From positions 7,824,921 through 7,888,920 of the forward strand of contig NC_054885.1 in the NCBI RefSeq assembly GCF_018320785.1: a stretch of DNA of 64,000 nucleotides. Reading direction: 5' to 3'. Below the pieces are notes generated by a model. That model did not search any database. It was not told the origin of the DNA and was given only the letters and a program-made list of their open reading frames with translations. The position numbers and the translations under genes were made by a program. The DNA comes from Cheilinus undulatus (Eukaryota > Chordata > Actinopteri > Labriformes > Labridae). Shown here piece by piece: positions 55,101 through 64,000 of this stretch. Each line of letters starts with the position of its first letter. The first letter of the stretch is position 1.

Positions 55101-58100
55101 ATTTGTGAGAAGTATGTCATATTTAAATACACCTCTGTTAAGAGATTGGCTGTGATTGGCTGTGGGAACTGGAAGGTGATAAATGCTGATCACAGCTGGG
55201 CCTATGACTACCGTGTCCTGCTAACACTGAGCTTCATTATGAAGGAATTTGCCTGCAATTTTTTGATGGATTTATTAATCACCTAACCACCTGTCCACTA
55301 AATAGGTTTAGACAACTCAAGTGACAATGTGACTGTACAGTTAATCATGTCAGCGTGCTTACCACAAATTAATTCTTCCACCTTACTCGTCAGAAAATAG
55401 TTCAAATTCTTCGCCTGCACAGAAGGAACACACGGCACTATTATTACTTCTTTTATTACCCATATACAGCAAGACAGATGGACTGTTCTTACCAGAGCAT
55501 CTCTGAACTTGTTTTTGGTAACAATGGTACAGCTGGAAAAAAAAATCAAAAGGTTAGCATGAAATGAAGGCTGAAGGAATTCTGTTTGCACTCTTGAAAC
55601 GTGTGATTGTCTTCTTACAGGACTTGATGTGAAAGGAGAGTCAGATGCTGTCCTTGAATAGCAACCTCCGCTGCAACCCTAAACATCTGGTGGAGACAAA
55701 TGATCATTGCCTTTCTGAAGTTTGGTCAATTTCCACAATTTATCAAAAAAATTATGAAAATGTCAACTTAAAATGAGGCTGCTGCAGAAGTTGAACCCCC
55801 TGATTAATGTGTAATGGAATGACTATGAAATAAATGGGGAGGTTCAACTTTTATGCGTGGAATTATCTTGCTATACCAATCATTTCTGAATTGTGATCCT
55901 GATATCCTACCCCTCCCCCCAGCCAACCCAAAACGTTGAGTCTGTTTACCGCTGACACAGAGAGGAGATTTTTCTGTTTTTTGGAGGCTCTGATCTTGTT
56001 TGACGTCTTCACTGTGAACACTCGGACTCTGGCTCTGGCGTTGACCGTGATGCCATCCTGTTGTCTGATGTTGAAATTTGGCGCTTCAGAGAGTCCCACT
56101 TCAATGAAGAGAGTTTTCGTCAGCCCGAGTGGTTGCTGTAAAAACACAGTAATAATAAATCAATGAAGAAAGTGGTAAAATAATAGCAGTGGCACTCAGG
56201 GGCCCTTTCTTATAAAAACATACTCATAAAACACTGATCATTGTAACCTGCTTTGGTTGCGAAATGTATTGACCAGCTCCTTTTAGTGTCTTGACTTATT
56301 TTGAGTGATTATCTCTGACTTGAAACTAATAGATTGATAGAAAATATTTTTAAAAACAGGATGAAGCTGTAGTCAGTCATTAAACTATGAATTTTTGGAA
56401 ATAATATCAATTAAAGACTGCTGGAAAATTAGAGTTTAACATTTCTGTAGGGCCTCTCAAAGAATTCTACTTCATATCACTGATCTTTACTGATGTTGCA
56501 CATCTTGTTATAGAAGTTCCTATTCATTACTACAAAATTAAAGCTGGTCCACGAACCTTTCTTTGAGGAATACAAAACCCATCAATCAATCAATATCATC
56601 AACCACCAAACAAACCAGCCAACAAAAAAAGAAAAAACCCAGCTAAAAAGCCACCCAATTGTCCAGCCATCCAACCAACCAGCAAAAAAACAGCCAGTAA
56701 ACAGTCCATCCAGTAAGCCAACCCAAAAAGTAGCCAAAGAACCAGCCAGCCCTCCAACCAACCCACCAGCCAGAATACAAGCCAGCTAACCAACCAACCC
56801 ACCACCAGGCAACCAAAACACATCCCAGCTAGCCAGCCAGCCAGCCAGCATACTAACCAGCTAACCAACTTGCCAACCAACCAGCAGACATCCAGCCATC
56901 CATCCAACCAAAAAACTAAACAGCCACTGAACTGTCCACCCAATCTACCAACCAGCAAACAAACCAGCCAGAAAACAATCCATCCAGTCAGCCCACCAAC
57001 CACCCAACCAAAAAACTTACCAGCCGACCAACCAGCCAGCCATCTAACCTACCTGCCAGCCGTCCAACCAACCAACCCGCCAGCCAGCATACTAACCAGC
57101 TAACCAACCATCCACCAGCGAATAATCCAGCCAGCACACCAAAAAACTTACCAGCTAACCAGCAAACCAACTGGCCAGCTAGCCAACCAACGAGCCAGCC
57201 AGCCCAACAACTAACCAACCAACCAGCAAGCAATTTGGCCAGCCAACTCACTTACCAGCTAGCCAGCGAACCAGCCAGCCAACCAACCTGGGGAAGTTAA
57301 TGCTCGTTAGTTTAAAACAGTAATAATAATAACTTTATTTATGTTGCACCTTTAAAAATAAATGTTTATAAAGTGCTTTAACAGACAGCAAAAGCAAGTA
57401 TAGTATAAATGTCCAAAATGAAACAGAGTTTTGGATGCAAACTAGAGAAATTTAAAACACAACCAAAAAAGGGCGGGGGGATTAATCACAATTACCTATA
57501 GAATTCCAGAGATGAACACAGGTATACAATGTTACAGTAGTGGACGCTTTTATCCAAAGTGACTTATATCTGGGACAGTTGTTCCTGGTGTTAAGGACCT
57601 TGCCCAAAGGTCCACACTACTGGACTCTTGTGCTCTGACAGAAATCTCCCACACCACAGCCAACAATGTAAACCACTGAGCTATCCAGCCAAATAGATGT
57701 AGATGGTTTTAAACACTTTATAACCGTTAGATAATTATTTTAGCTTTGAGATCTGAACACAGTATACTTATATATATCAAGAACATTATCTATAACACAT
57801 TAATACAACACTCAGACACGTGTCAGTGCTTACCCTGAAAAACTGCAGAGTTTTGAAAATTGTCTTCGCAGATGCATTGGTCACCTGGTGAAAGTGGTTC
57901 AAAATCACAAAAAAGAGATTCAGTTCAACTAAAAGAACTATTAAATAACTGAACCATCTATGATCACGTTACATTGTACCTTTGCTTGTGATTTTATAAA
58001 GTCTCGTGCAGTCAAAGTGAAAGTGCTGATAAACTCTGTTGTGTATTTTTCTCACCAGTTTGGCCTGCCTCAGAGCTCCTTCGTTGTAAAGAGACTCGGC

Positions 58101-58151
58101 TACGGTGTTGAAGAGGCTCTCTGAAATAGTTAGATCCATTCCTCTTAAAAA
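52122..58151 (-). CDS. BPI/LBP/PLTP-family lipid-binding protein, C-terminal half (eight exons)
   Basis: The family comprises secreted proteins that bind lipids or lipopolysaccharide with two BPI folds. The exons are 58056-58151, 57834-57884, 55950-56135, 55619-55686, 55493-55532, 55363-55414, 54447-54523 and 52122-52214 (with stop). The phases join, giving 220 residues. The first exon, FLRGMDLTISESLFNTVAES, matches the start of the second BPI fold (ISEYFFNS-type in the family). Later come LQIPLPEVVNFTQG and a final YYDGFVTVRGCLDV, like the IPLPEGINF...GFLTIGADL end of PLTP. The last residues, a Lys-rich KKVKKKFEEIMKKV, are unusual. I found no exons for the first BPI fold upstream in the window, so the gene may be 5' incomplete, spread further right, or a relic. 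The reading frame seen is intact. PLTP-like is my preference over BPI. Confidence 0.82.
52440..54092 (+). mobile_element. LINE (Jockey/CR1/L2-type) with decayed reverse transcriptase
   Basis: The plus strand encodes KVIPLYKSGDKHMFSNYRPI, SLLSQFSKILGK and QQYGFRKK near 52463-52650. GVPQGSVLELLLFTLYIN lies near 52910-52965, the YLFADDTTIF catalytic block near 52991-53020 and YCVEVWGNTYK near 53378-53410. Frameshifts and stops (for example after FRKK and around 52680) break it. It ends with AATAAATTTCTTTCATTCAT and (CATT)n at about 54066-54092. It is 5' truncated, lacking the endonuclease, and lies in the last intron of the BPI-family gene, antisense to it. Confidence 0.85.
56588..57290. repeat. 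CCAA/CCAG compound repeat array
   Basis: About 700 bp built from CCAACCAACCAGCCAGCC and relatives, with insertions such as AAAAAAC and TACTAAC. It lies in an intron of the BPI-family gene. Trp/Leu/Gly-rich open frames on the minus strand are by-products of the tetranucleotide structure. Confidence 0.92.
57325..57395 (-). mobile_element. LINE-type 3' tail fragment
   Basis: TAATAATAATAACTTTATTT, then ATGTTGCACCTTT and TATAAAGTGCTTTA, is the reversed tail of the family seen at 11613 and 49063. Confidence 0.5.
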
Positions 58152-58419
58152 CTGGAGCTTTTTCTATTGAACCTGACAGAAGAGACTCATATGATCCACA
58201 GTGTACAGAACTATAAAGGGGTCCAAGGTTCAAATGTTGTTCTGTGCGATAGCTACGCTAAAAATACAACTAAAGTATTTTTAACTCGGTGATTTCCTCA
58301 GAGGAATTGGTAGTTATCTTTGCTTTCAGTATTAAGGTAACTACAGCATGTAAATATTTCTAAATAGTTGAAGTGAAAGTGCTGAGATAAGCTGAAGCTG
58401 ATAAACTCTGCTGTTTTCA

Positions 58420-58515
58420 TGCAGTTTCGTCCGTCTCAAAGATCCTTTATTGTTAAGGGAATAGCCACAGCAGCTCCTAGAAACAGTCAGACTCAGTCCT
58501 CAGAAGTTGTCCCTT
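58420..58515 (-). pseudogene. Decayed duplicate of the BPI-family exon at 58056-58151
   Basis: On the minus strand, LSLTVS and YSLNNKGSLRRTKL align with MDLTISESLFNTVAESLYNE and GALRQAKL of the real exon. The flank is duplicated too (GCTGATAAACTCTG at 58026 and 58397). The copy needs a frame change to follow the original, and its donor GTGAG has become CATGA, so it cannot be spliced normally. Confidence 0.7.
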
Positions 58516-58519
58516 AAAC

Positions 58520-59300
58520 CAATGCAGCATCTCAGCAGGAGCAATGTGAAACAATTCTAAAATACAAGATGCTTTCACCACACGTTCTATTAACTATTTC
58601 AAAATTAACACAGCAAACTTAATCACTTTAAATGTTTTGCTCTGACTTTTTCGTTTGGCTGTCCCATGCAGCCTGTCAACGCTTTACAGAGGTTAATCCG
58701 GATGAAGGTTCCCAACCTTGTTTTCAATGGAACCCCCATACTTGTAGTGAAGAAAAACTGTGGTCGGGGTGAGAAAGATCCAGCTATGTTTGATTCAGGA
58801 CATGACATGATAGCAGGAACCTTGGCTAGAACAGAAGATTTCATGTGACCCGTGTGGTTAAAACTGTCAAGAATAGTCAGAAGAGTCACAGATGAGGACT
58901 ATTGCCTTAAGTTTGAATATAGATCTTGTATTTAGACATTTCTATCAGATACAAAATATTCAAACTTTGTGCTCAATCCTGAAATGTTTTTAACCCTGTC
59001 TTTATTCCCCATTCTTCACAATAACACTATTACATTCTGATGTCCTGTGATTATTATATGGTAATTTCAAAAGTCATTAGAGAAGTTCTGAATTTGAGCC
59101 TCTTTCTGTCACAGAGGTGAACTTGTATCTCATGTGATGTTGAGGTGTTTCCTGGTTTTCCCCTCGCTTCCCATGGATGCTCTAACTTTCTGTTTTTGTT
59201 CTGTTTTTTTTTTTTTTTTTTTTTTTGTTTGGCAGAAGTTTATGCAACATTTATGACATTATTTTGTAGCTTAAAGTGTGTTCTGTGAACTTGAAATATG
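58520..59300. other. Upstream of the BPI-family exons, unassigned
   Basis: An open stretch near 58660-58850 (both strands) looks repeat-like, with GGTTCCCAACCTTGTTTTCA. No exon of the missing N-terminal BPI fold is found. A T run lies at 59206-59226. Confidence 0.4.
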
Positions 59301-59304
59301 CCAA

Positions 59305-59832
59305 TATATATTAGACCACTCTAACCCTAACCAAAGTAAGGTTTATGCCACAGCTGCCCTAAATTAACAGCACTGGTAATTACCAAAATCATTTTTTATG
59401 TTTCTGCAATGGTTAATACGCCAATATGTAGAAGCTCTTTAACCCAAATGATATTTTTAATGCTAAAATATAAATATTATTGTTATCCATGAATTTTCAA
59501 ATTTACTGATTTACAAAATAAAAAATAGTAAAGCACGTCGATATTTCTTGATTAATATGTCAAATTATAGTTATTTACTTGCATTCCTGAACAGAAAAAT
59601 GAGTTTTAGTGGTTGAATGTTATACTTGATTCATTTCTGACTTCTCAAAGAAGCCCAGTGAGCCGGCTCAAATTTGGGTGAATTCAGTTTGAAATTCCTC
59701 ATTCCTGTTCAAAATGGTAAAATGTGGAGAGCTCACTGAAAATGAAAGAGTCTGCATTAAAGCACTTCATGATGCTGGATGGTCTCTGAGACAAATATGA
59801 CAGGTGGTCTAATAAATTTGTTAAGCACTGTA
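59305..59832 (+). mobile_element. Small Tc1-derived element
   Basis: Near the right end the plus strand encodes MVKCGELTENERVCIKALHD, then AGWSLRQI, the first helix-turn-helix of a Tc1-type transposase, directly followed by GTGGTCTAATAAATTTGTTA, then AGCACTGTATA. A related ATATTAGACCAC lies at the left. Everything between HTH1 and the right end is deleted. Confidence 0.6.
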
Positions 59833-60071
59833 TATACATACACACATATATATGTTTTAGTTAAAGAAGCAAGGCTTATAATTTTACTCAAGGGAAAGTT
59901 CTGGCTTTTGAAGTAAGGTTGTAAAGGGCACTTATTAACAGTGAATTAAGCATAAACAGTAGATAACAGTGCAGTCTCTGATTGTACAAGCTGCCTGGAG
60001 TTTCTACACGTAAGCCTTAGTTATTATTCTGCCCTATGGCAAACATGTGGCCTTGTTCTCGCTCTCTAGCG

Positions 60072-60525
60072 CAGTGGTTCTCAACTGGTGGGCCAAAAGT
60101 GGTTCGCAGAGCATTTTTCAATGGGTCGCGAATATGTGTTTGGAAAAAAAGGTGGCAAAAGTCTTTAAAGAACATGCATACTGATTTTACTCTGTTTTAT
60201 TGAGATAATGGGTAATTTTAAATGTTTTGTCAATATTTGAATTCATTTATCTCCCCTTCTTGCAATAAAAGAGTTGCTTTTACAATGTTCATGAATTTCT
60301 CAAAATGTCTGGAAAATTGGCTAAAGTTTGCACGTTATCATGGGGAAAGAAGGGTGTAAAGTGTCCGTATTGCCCTGCCTCTTGTTCCTGCCATAAATTC
60401 TGTTCCATACAAGATCATAAGTGAAACATTTTTATTTACTAAACGGGCATTGTTGAAAATTTGGGTTAGCAATTTGTCATGAAAGATATTGAAGGGTCCT
60501 GAGGCTAGACCAGTTGAGAACCACT
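60072..60525 (+). mobile_element. hAT-like non-autonomous element with inverted ends
   Basis: Left CAGTGGTTCTCAACTGGTGG and right ACCAGTTGAGAACCACTC form clear terminal inverted repeats. The flanks CTCTAGCG and CTTTAGGG may be a diverged 8-bp target duplication. TGGGTCGCGAA follows the left end, as in many fish copies. There is no transposase. Confidence 0.7.
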
Positions 60526-60539
60526 CCTTTAGGGTATCT

Positions 60540-61490
60540 GGTAAGGCAGAGAGAGCACGCCTCTACCTTTGACCTACAGTTTCTGGAATTTTCAATACTT
60601 TTCTAGACATCATCAAACTTTTCTTGAACTACTGTCTCGATTTTAATGACAATATAAAAAAGTACCAAAGCTTTGAAATAAAACTTGTCATTCAGTTATG
60701 TTTTTCACCAATAATCGTTGCAAGCTACAAAGAGCGCCCCAACTTTTTTGGAGCTGGGGTTTTTATACACATATTCAGTCCAGGAGCTTAAACTACTCCC
60801 CTGTTCATGTGGTGACAGAATGCATCAAACAAAACTGATTGACTCTGGGGCATCATGGCAAGAACTGACAAAAAAATTATCCAAAAATACTTTAATATCA
60901 TCGACAAACAGGAAACATACTGACAACAGTTCACCACAGTGATGACACACCACAATGTTATACACAAGCATGTGCTGCTTTCAAGTGCTGTCAGAAATAT
61001 TACAATTATATAAAACACCTAAAAAAGACAAAAACAGTACTTTTTAAGCCAGCTGTCATATTTCTAATAACAAAATCAGTTTTCTCCTTCAGCACCTAAA
61101 CACAACACCTGCACAAGAAAACACCAAACAAACAAAAAAAAAAAAAACAGATTAATACAGGAAATCTCTCCTGTTTGGTATTGTCAGTCCTTTCCATCTT
61201 ACTCTGAATCAACAAGGATGCTGGGAAATTCAGTTCACTCACATACATATAAAAAGACACGAAGAACAACAAACATAAAATAAACGTCAAACCAAAGGTC
61301 GTAAACAAGGAGAAAATAAAACCTGCCAACAGATCAAAACCTCTGCGTTTAAATTCATAACAGTTGTGAAAACAAAATAATTTCATAGGGCAGCAGACAA
61401 AGACACTCAGAGTGGCAGGTATTAAATGGCAGTGCACTGGTTCACATTGGTCTGGTTTGGTTCATAATTCATTGAACCTGTTGACTGTGT
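60540..61490. other. Spacer, nothing recognised
   Basis: A CGCCCCAACTTTTTTGGAGC fragment at 60735 looks like a DNA-transposon end. No exon is supported. It could be part of the integrin 3' UTR or lie beyond it. Confidence 0.35.
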
Positions 61491-61499
61491 GTTGGTTAA

Positions 61500-61800
61500 A
61501 GGTGCAGTGTGTAATATTTAGCCTATTAGCATTTAGCAAAACAAGCTTGGTTAAAATGAAACATAACATTTATAAGTAGATTTTATTCATACGTAGGGAG
61601 GGTCCCCTCTATGGAAGCTGCCATCTTGGATTTTTGCATTTTGCCTGTTTCTATGGCACCATAGAAGGAACCAAATAACAGTTAAGCATGTATTGATTTT
61701 TAAACTTCACTGGTTCCCACAGTTATCACCAGAGAAATGAGCATCACACTCCAGAATTGACTGTTAGATGTCGATAGTCCCATTTTTACACACTGTACCT
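61500..61800. mobile_element. TTAA-flanked MITE (piggyBac-like)
   Basis: A 301-bp block begins AGGTGCAGTGTGTAATATTT and ends TTTTTACACACTGTACCT, near-perfect inverted ends of 15 or more bp. TTAA lies at each flank (61496-61499, 61801-61804). It has no coding capacity. Confidence 0.78.
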
Positions 61801-61959
61801 TTAAGTTTAAGATGTTTTGTACTGGTTTAGATGGATTGGCAGTGGAACCTAGAACCCTGTGATGAGGCCTTTAGCTTCTCTATATGGGGCACCTTCTCTT
61901 TCAGGTGAGCTAAACCAGTGGCCCCATGTTGGCCTAGTTTGGTGAAAAAAGTGTAAATA

Positions 61960-63480
61960 CTAATGTGTATTTGTCCGGTCAAGGATGTACTGGTGTGGTT
62001 TGGTTCTGGATGCATTGGTCCAGTCCAATTCATATTGAGTTGGTCTGGTTTGTTCTTGTTGAGGATATGTTTGCCATGGTTTGGTTAGTTTGAGGATCGA
62101 TTGACTTTTTTTTTGGTCTGTTTAGGATTTGTTGGTCTGGTTTGGTGTGATTTAGGATGTCATGGTTTGGTTAGTTTGAGGATTTGTTGGTCTGGTTTTG
62201 TTTGGTTAGGATTTGTTGGTCTGGTTTTGTCTGGTTAGGATTTGTTGGTCTGGATTTGTCTGGTTAGGATTTGTTTTTCTGGTTTGGTCTGTTTTAGGAT
62301 GCCATGGTTTGGTTAGCTTGAGGATCAGTTGGTCTGGTTTTGTCTGGTTAGGAGTTGTTGGTTTGATTTGGTCTGTTTTAGGAGGCCATGGTTTGGTTAG
62401 AATTTGTTGGTTTGGTTTGGTCTGATTTTTAAGGCCATGATGTGGTTAGTTTGAGGATCAGTTGGTCTGGTTTGGTCTGTTCAGGATTTGTTGGTCTGGT
62501 TTGGTCTGGTTAGGAGTTGTTGGTCTGGTTTGGTCTGATTAAGGATGCCGTGGTGTGTATAGATTGAGGATTGAATGGTCTGTTTTGGTCTGGTTAGGAT
62601 TTGTTGGTCTGGTTTGGTCTGATTGATGACAGTTTTAGCTTTTTGTCCTGGATAGAAGTTGTTGGTCCAGTTGGCCTCATAATTAACAACTGTTTATTTT
62701 TTTTTTTGGTCTGGTTTTTGTTGTCAGCCCTTTGAAGACATTTTTGTCTGGTCAGCCTTTAATTCCTCAGCCAGTTCAGGCCAACAAATGGTTGGTGACC
62801 TGGCTAAGTCTGATTCACAGTTTGTTGGTCTTGTTTGGAATTTTCTAGCATGTTTGTTCTGGTTTGGTCCTCTCCAGGCCAAACTGATCATTTTAGGTTT
62901 TAATCTAGATGAGCTTCTCTGGTGTTGTCTCAATTAGGATGCCCTGGTTTGGTTGGTTTACAGGACAGTTCTGGGGTTTGTTTTGGTCTGGTTATAAATT
63001 GTCAAGTGGCTCAGGATGTGTTGGTCTGGTTTGGTTAAAACCACTTCTAAGTCCAGTCCAGAATGTTATTGTGTGGTTTAATTCAGGATATGTTGATCTC
63101 AATCAGGATAAGTTGGTTGAGACTGATTACAGACATTCTGGTTCAGCTCAGGATAGATGCATAGAAAACAGACAGTTTGCAATGCAGTCATCAGGCTTGG
63201 CATGGATCAGAAAGCTGTGTTCTGACCAAGTCTGGTTCAGGATTTGTGGTCTGGTTTGGTCTGGCTAAGGATGTACTACTCAGGTCCAGGATGGGCTGAT
63301 GTGGCTTGGTCTTTTTTAGGATGAGTTGATCCATCTCGGTTTTTGTTCAGGCTTTGTTGGTCTGGCTCAGTAGGGGTCAGGATACATCGGCTCCAGTCAA
63401 GTTGTGTTGGTTTGGACTTGTTAAGTTCAGTTTGTGTTGGTCTGGTTTGGTCCAGTTCAAGATGTTTTAGTCCACAAAGG
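61960..63480 (+). repeat. GGTCTGGTTTGGTCTGGTTA-type irregular minisatellite
   Basis: Units of about 25-35 bp built on TTGGTCTGGTTTGGTCTGGT, then TAGGATTTG, repeat with wide variation. They are most regular at 62160-62640 and decay towards both ends. It lies immediately downstream of the integrin stop codon and may form its 3' UTR, where it would be C/A-rich in the mRNA sense. Confidence 0.85.
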
Positions 63481-63491
63481 TTGCTGGTTTC

Positions 63492-63677
63492 TTAGTTTGT
63501 CTCAGTCCAGGAGGTGACCCAGTGTTTTGGGGACTTCCTGCCTCTGGATGAAGACACTTTGTCTTGAATCAGGAAACCATCAGCATCAGTATACTGCTGC
63601 TGCTTGTCTTTATCCATGATCCTCCCCTGGTGGAGCACTGTAGCCCGCCACGCCCTCTGGCGTTCAAAGAAACCACA
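63492..63677 (-). CDS. Integrin alpha subunit, last coding exon (cytoplasmic tail)
   Basis: This is the membrane-proximal and cytoplasmic end of a cell-adhesion receptor. The exon starts after CTGCAG at 63678 with CGFFERQRAWRA, the GFFxR motif that all integrin alpha tails carry and that pairs with the beta subunit. In the laminin-binding subfamily (alpha 3, 6, 7) the last alternative exon begins exactly at CGFF. The tail continues HQGRIMDKDKQQQYTDADGF and ends KHWVTSWTETN, resembling the KQWITKWNEN end of alpha-6B. It gives 61 residues in phase 0, with a TAA stop at 63492-63494. The canonical Lys after GFF is Glu here. The transmembrane and ectodomain exons lie right of the window. Alpha 3, 6 and 7 cannot be separated from this exon alone. 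Confidence 0.85.
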   Translation of the reverse strand, partial: CGFFERQRAWRATVLHQGRIMDKDKQQQYTDADGFLIQDKVSSSRGRKSPKHWVTSWTETN

Positions 63678-64000
63678 CTGCAGACAACACAGAGAACAGG
63701 ATAAAGGTAAACAGGAGATGGACACTGTGGTAGAGTAGATAAAAAGGAAGGAGACAGAGTGCTTTAACATTGACTTGAATATCCTGGTTATTAGGCTTAT
63801 CCCAGTTTTAAACATATTCATGGTTTGGTGATTACATGCACACAGAGAAATCAGGTTTTTCATATCTCTATAAACATGAAACATGCCAGTATCCCACTTT
63901 CTAAATTTTGGATCTTATTTTCCATGTTTTTTAATGGTGATTTATTCTTGTAAAGGGGACATTATAAATGATTTTTCCACCTTTCACGTCGCTGTTGAGG

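Noticed and set aside
56599-57251. Trp/Leu/Gly/Val-rich minus-strand frames and Pro/Thr/Gln-rich plus-strand frames
   Set aside because: They are produced by the CCAA/CCAG repeat.
58623-58889. 88-aa minus-strand frame above the BPI-family gene as its N-terminal exon
   Set aside because: No resemblance to the first BPI fold, and its splice borders do not fit; it looks repeat-derived.
62213-62425. Frame rich in Gly, Leu, Val and Trp
   Set aside because: Produced by the GGTCTGGTTTGG array.

Overview
The window is vertebrate nuclear DNA, most likely from a spiny-rayed (percomorph) teleost. The evidence is spliced genes with GT-AG introns, two five-exon type I interferon genes of the fish kind, a fish-specific NLR (NLR-C, FISNA-NACHT) gene, and dense fish-type repeats (Tc1, hAT-like, L2-like tails, a Penelope-like element, tRNA-derived SINEs). 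I see no bacterial or phage genes. I built the exon models by hand from splice sites and reading-frame phase. All exon phases join within each model.

Layout, left to right. At 1-1085 is a decayed Tc1 transposon, lying in an intron of the next gene. At 1103-9515 (minus) is the N-terminal part of an NLR-C gene: ten exons from the start codon to the end of the FISNA-NACHT-helical exon, with the LRR exons off the left edge. A block of four homologous symmetric exons lies at 6498-7310, and a second Tc1 sits in intron 2. At 9700-17800 is non-genic DNA with a LINE-type 3' tail, a possible hAT-like relic and a 42-bp minisatellite (16253-17285). At 18041-20532 (minus) is type I interferon gene 1 (185 aa). 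At 20700-33190 is a repeat-rich spacer holding SINEs, hAT-like repeats, a diverged satellite of about 165 bp (27490-29165), a Tc1 relic and a 380-bp solo LTR with a 5-bp target duplication. At 33199-35812 (minus) is type I interferon gene 2 (187 aa, group I/IFNd-like), with proximal and distal IRF plus kappa-B motif clusters upstream.

At 41707-48656 (plus) is rdm1 (RAD52 motif-containing 1, 272 aa). Its third intron is swollen by a Tc1 carrying a nested hAT-like insert and by a Penelope-like element inserted into an older LINE. At 49000-52080 is more repeat DNA, including a strong 33-bp-arm hairpin and a mariner fragment. At 52122-58151 (minus) is the C-terminal half of a BPI/LBP/PLTP-family lipid-binding protein (eight exons), with a decayed LINE in its last intron and a CCAA/CCAG repeat in another. 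At 59300-61800 are small DNA-transposon derivatives, including one flanked by TTAA. At 61960-63480 is a GGTCTGGTTT-type minisatellite. At 63492-63677 (minus) is the last coding exon of a laminin-binding-type integrin alpha subunit, whose remaining exons lie past the right edge.

Functionally this is an innate-immunity neighbourhood: a cytosolic NLR sensor, two antiviral cytokines and a BPI-family protein, with a DNA-repair-associated gene (rdm1) and an integrin beside them. I found no wholly new system. The most interesting signals are the interferon-2 enhancer grammar, the tandem exon amplification in the NLR, a duplicated splice donor in rdm1, a decayed duplicate exon in the BPI-family gene, and several nested or well-bounded transposon insertions.
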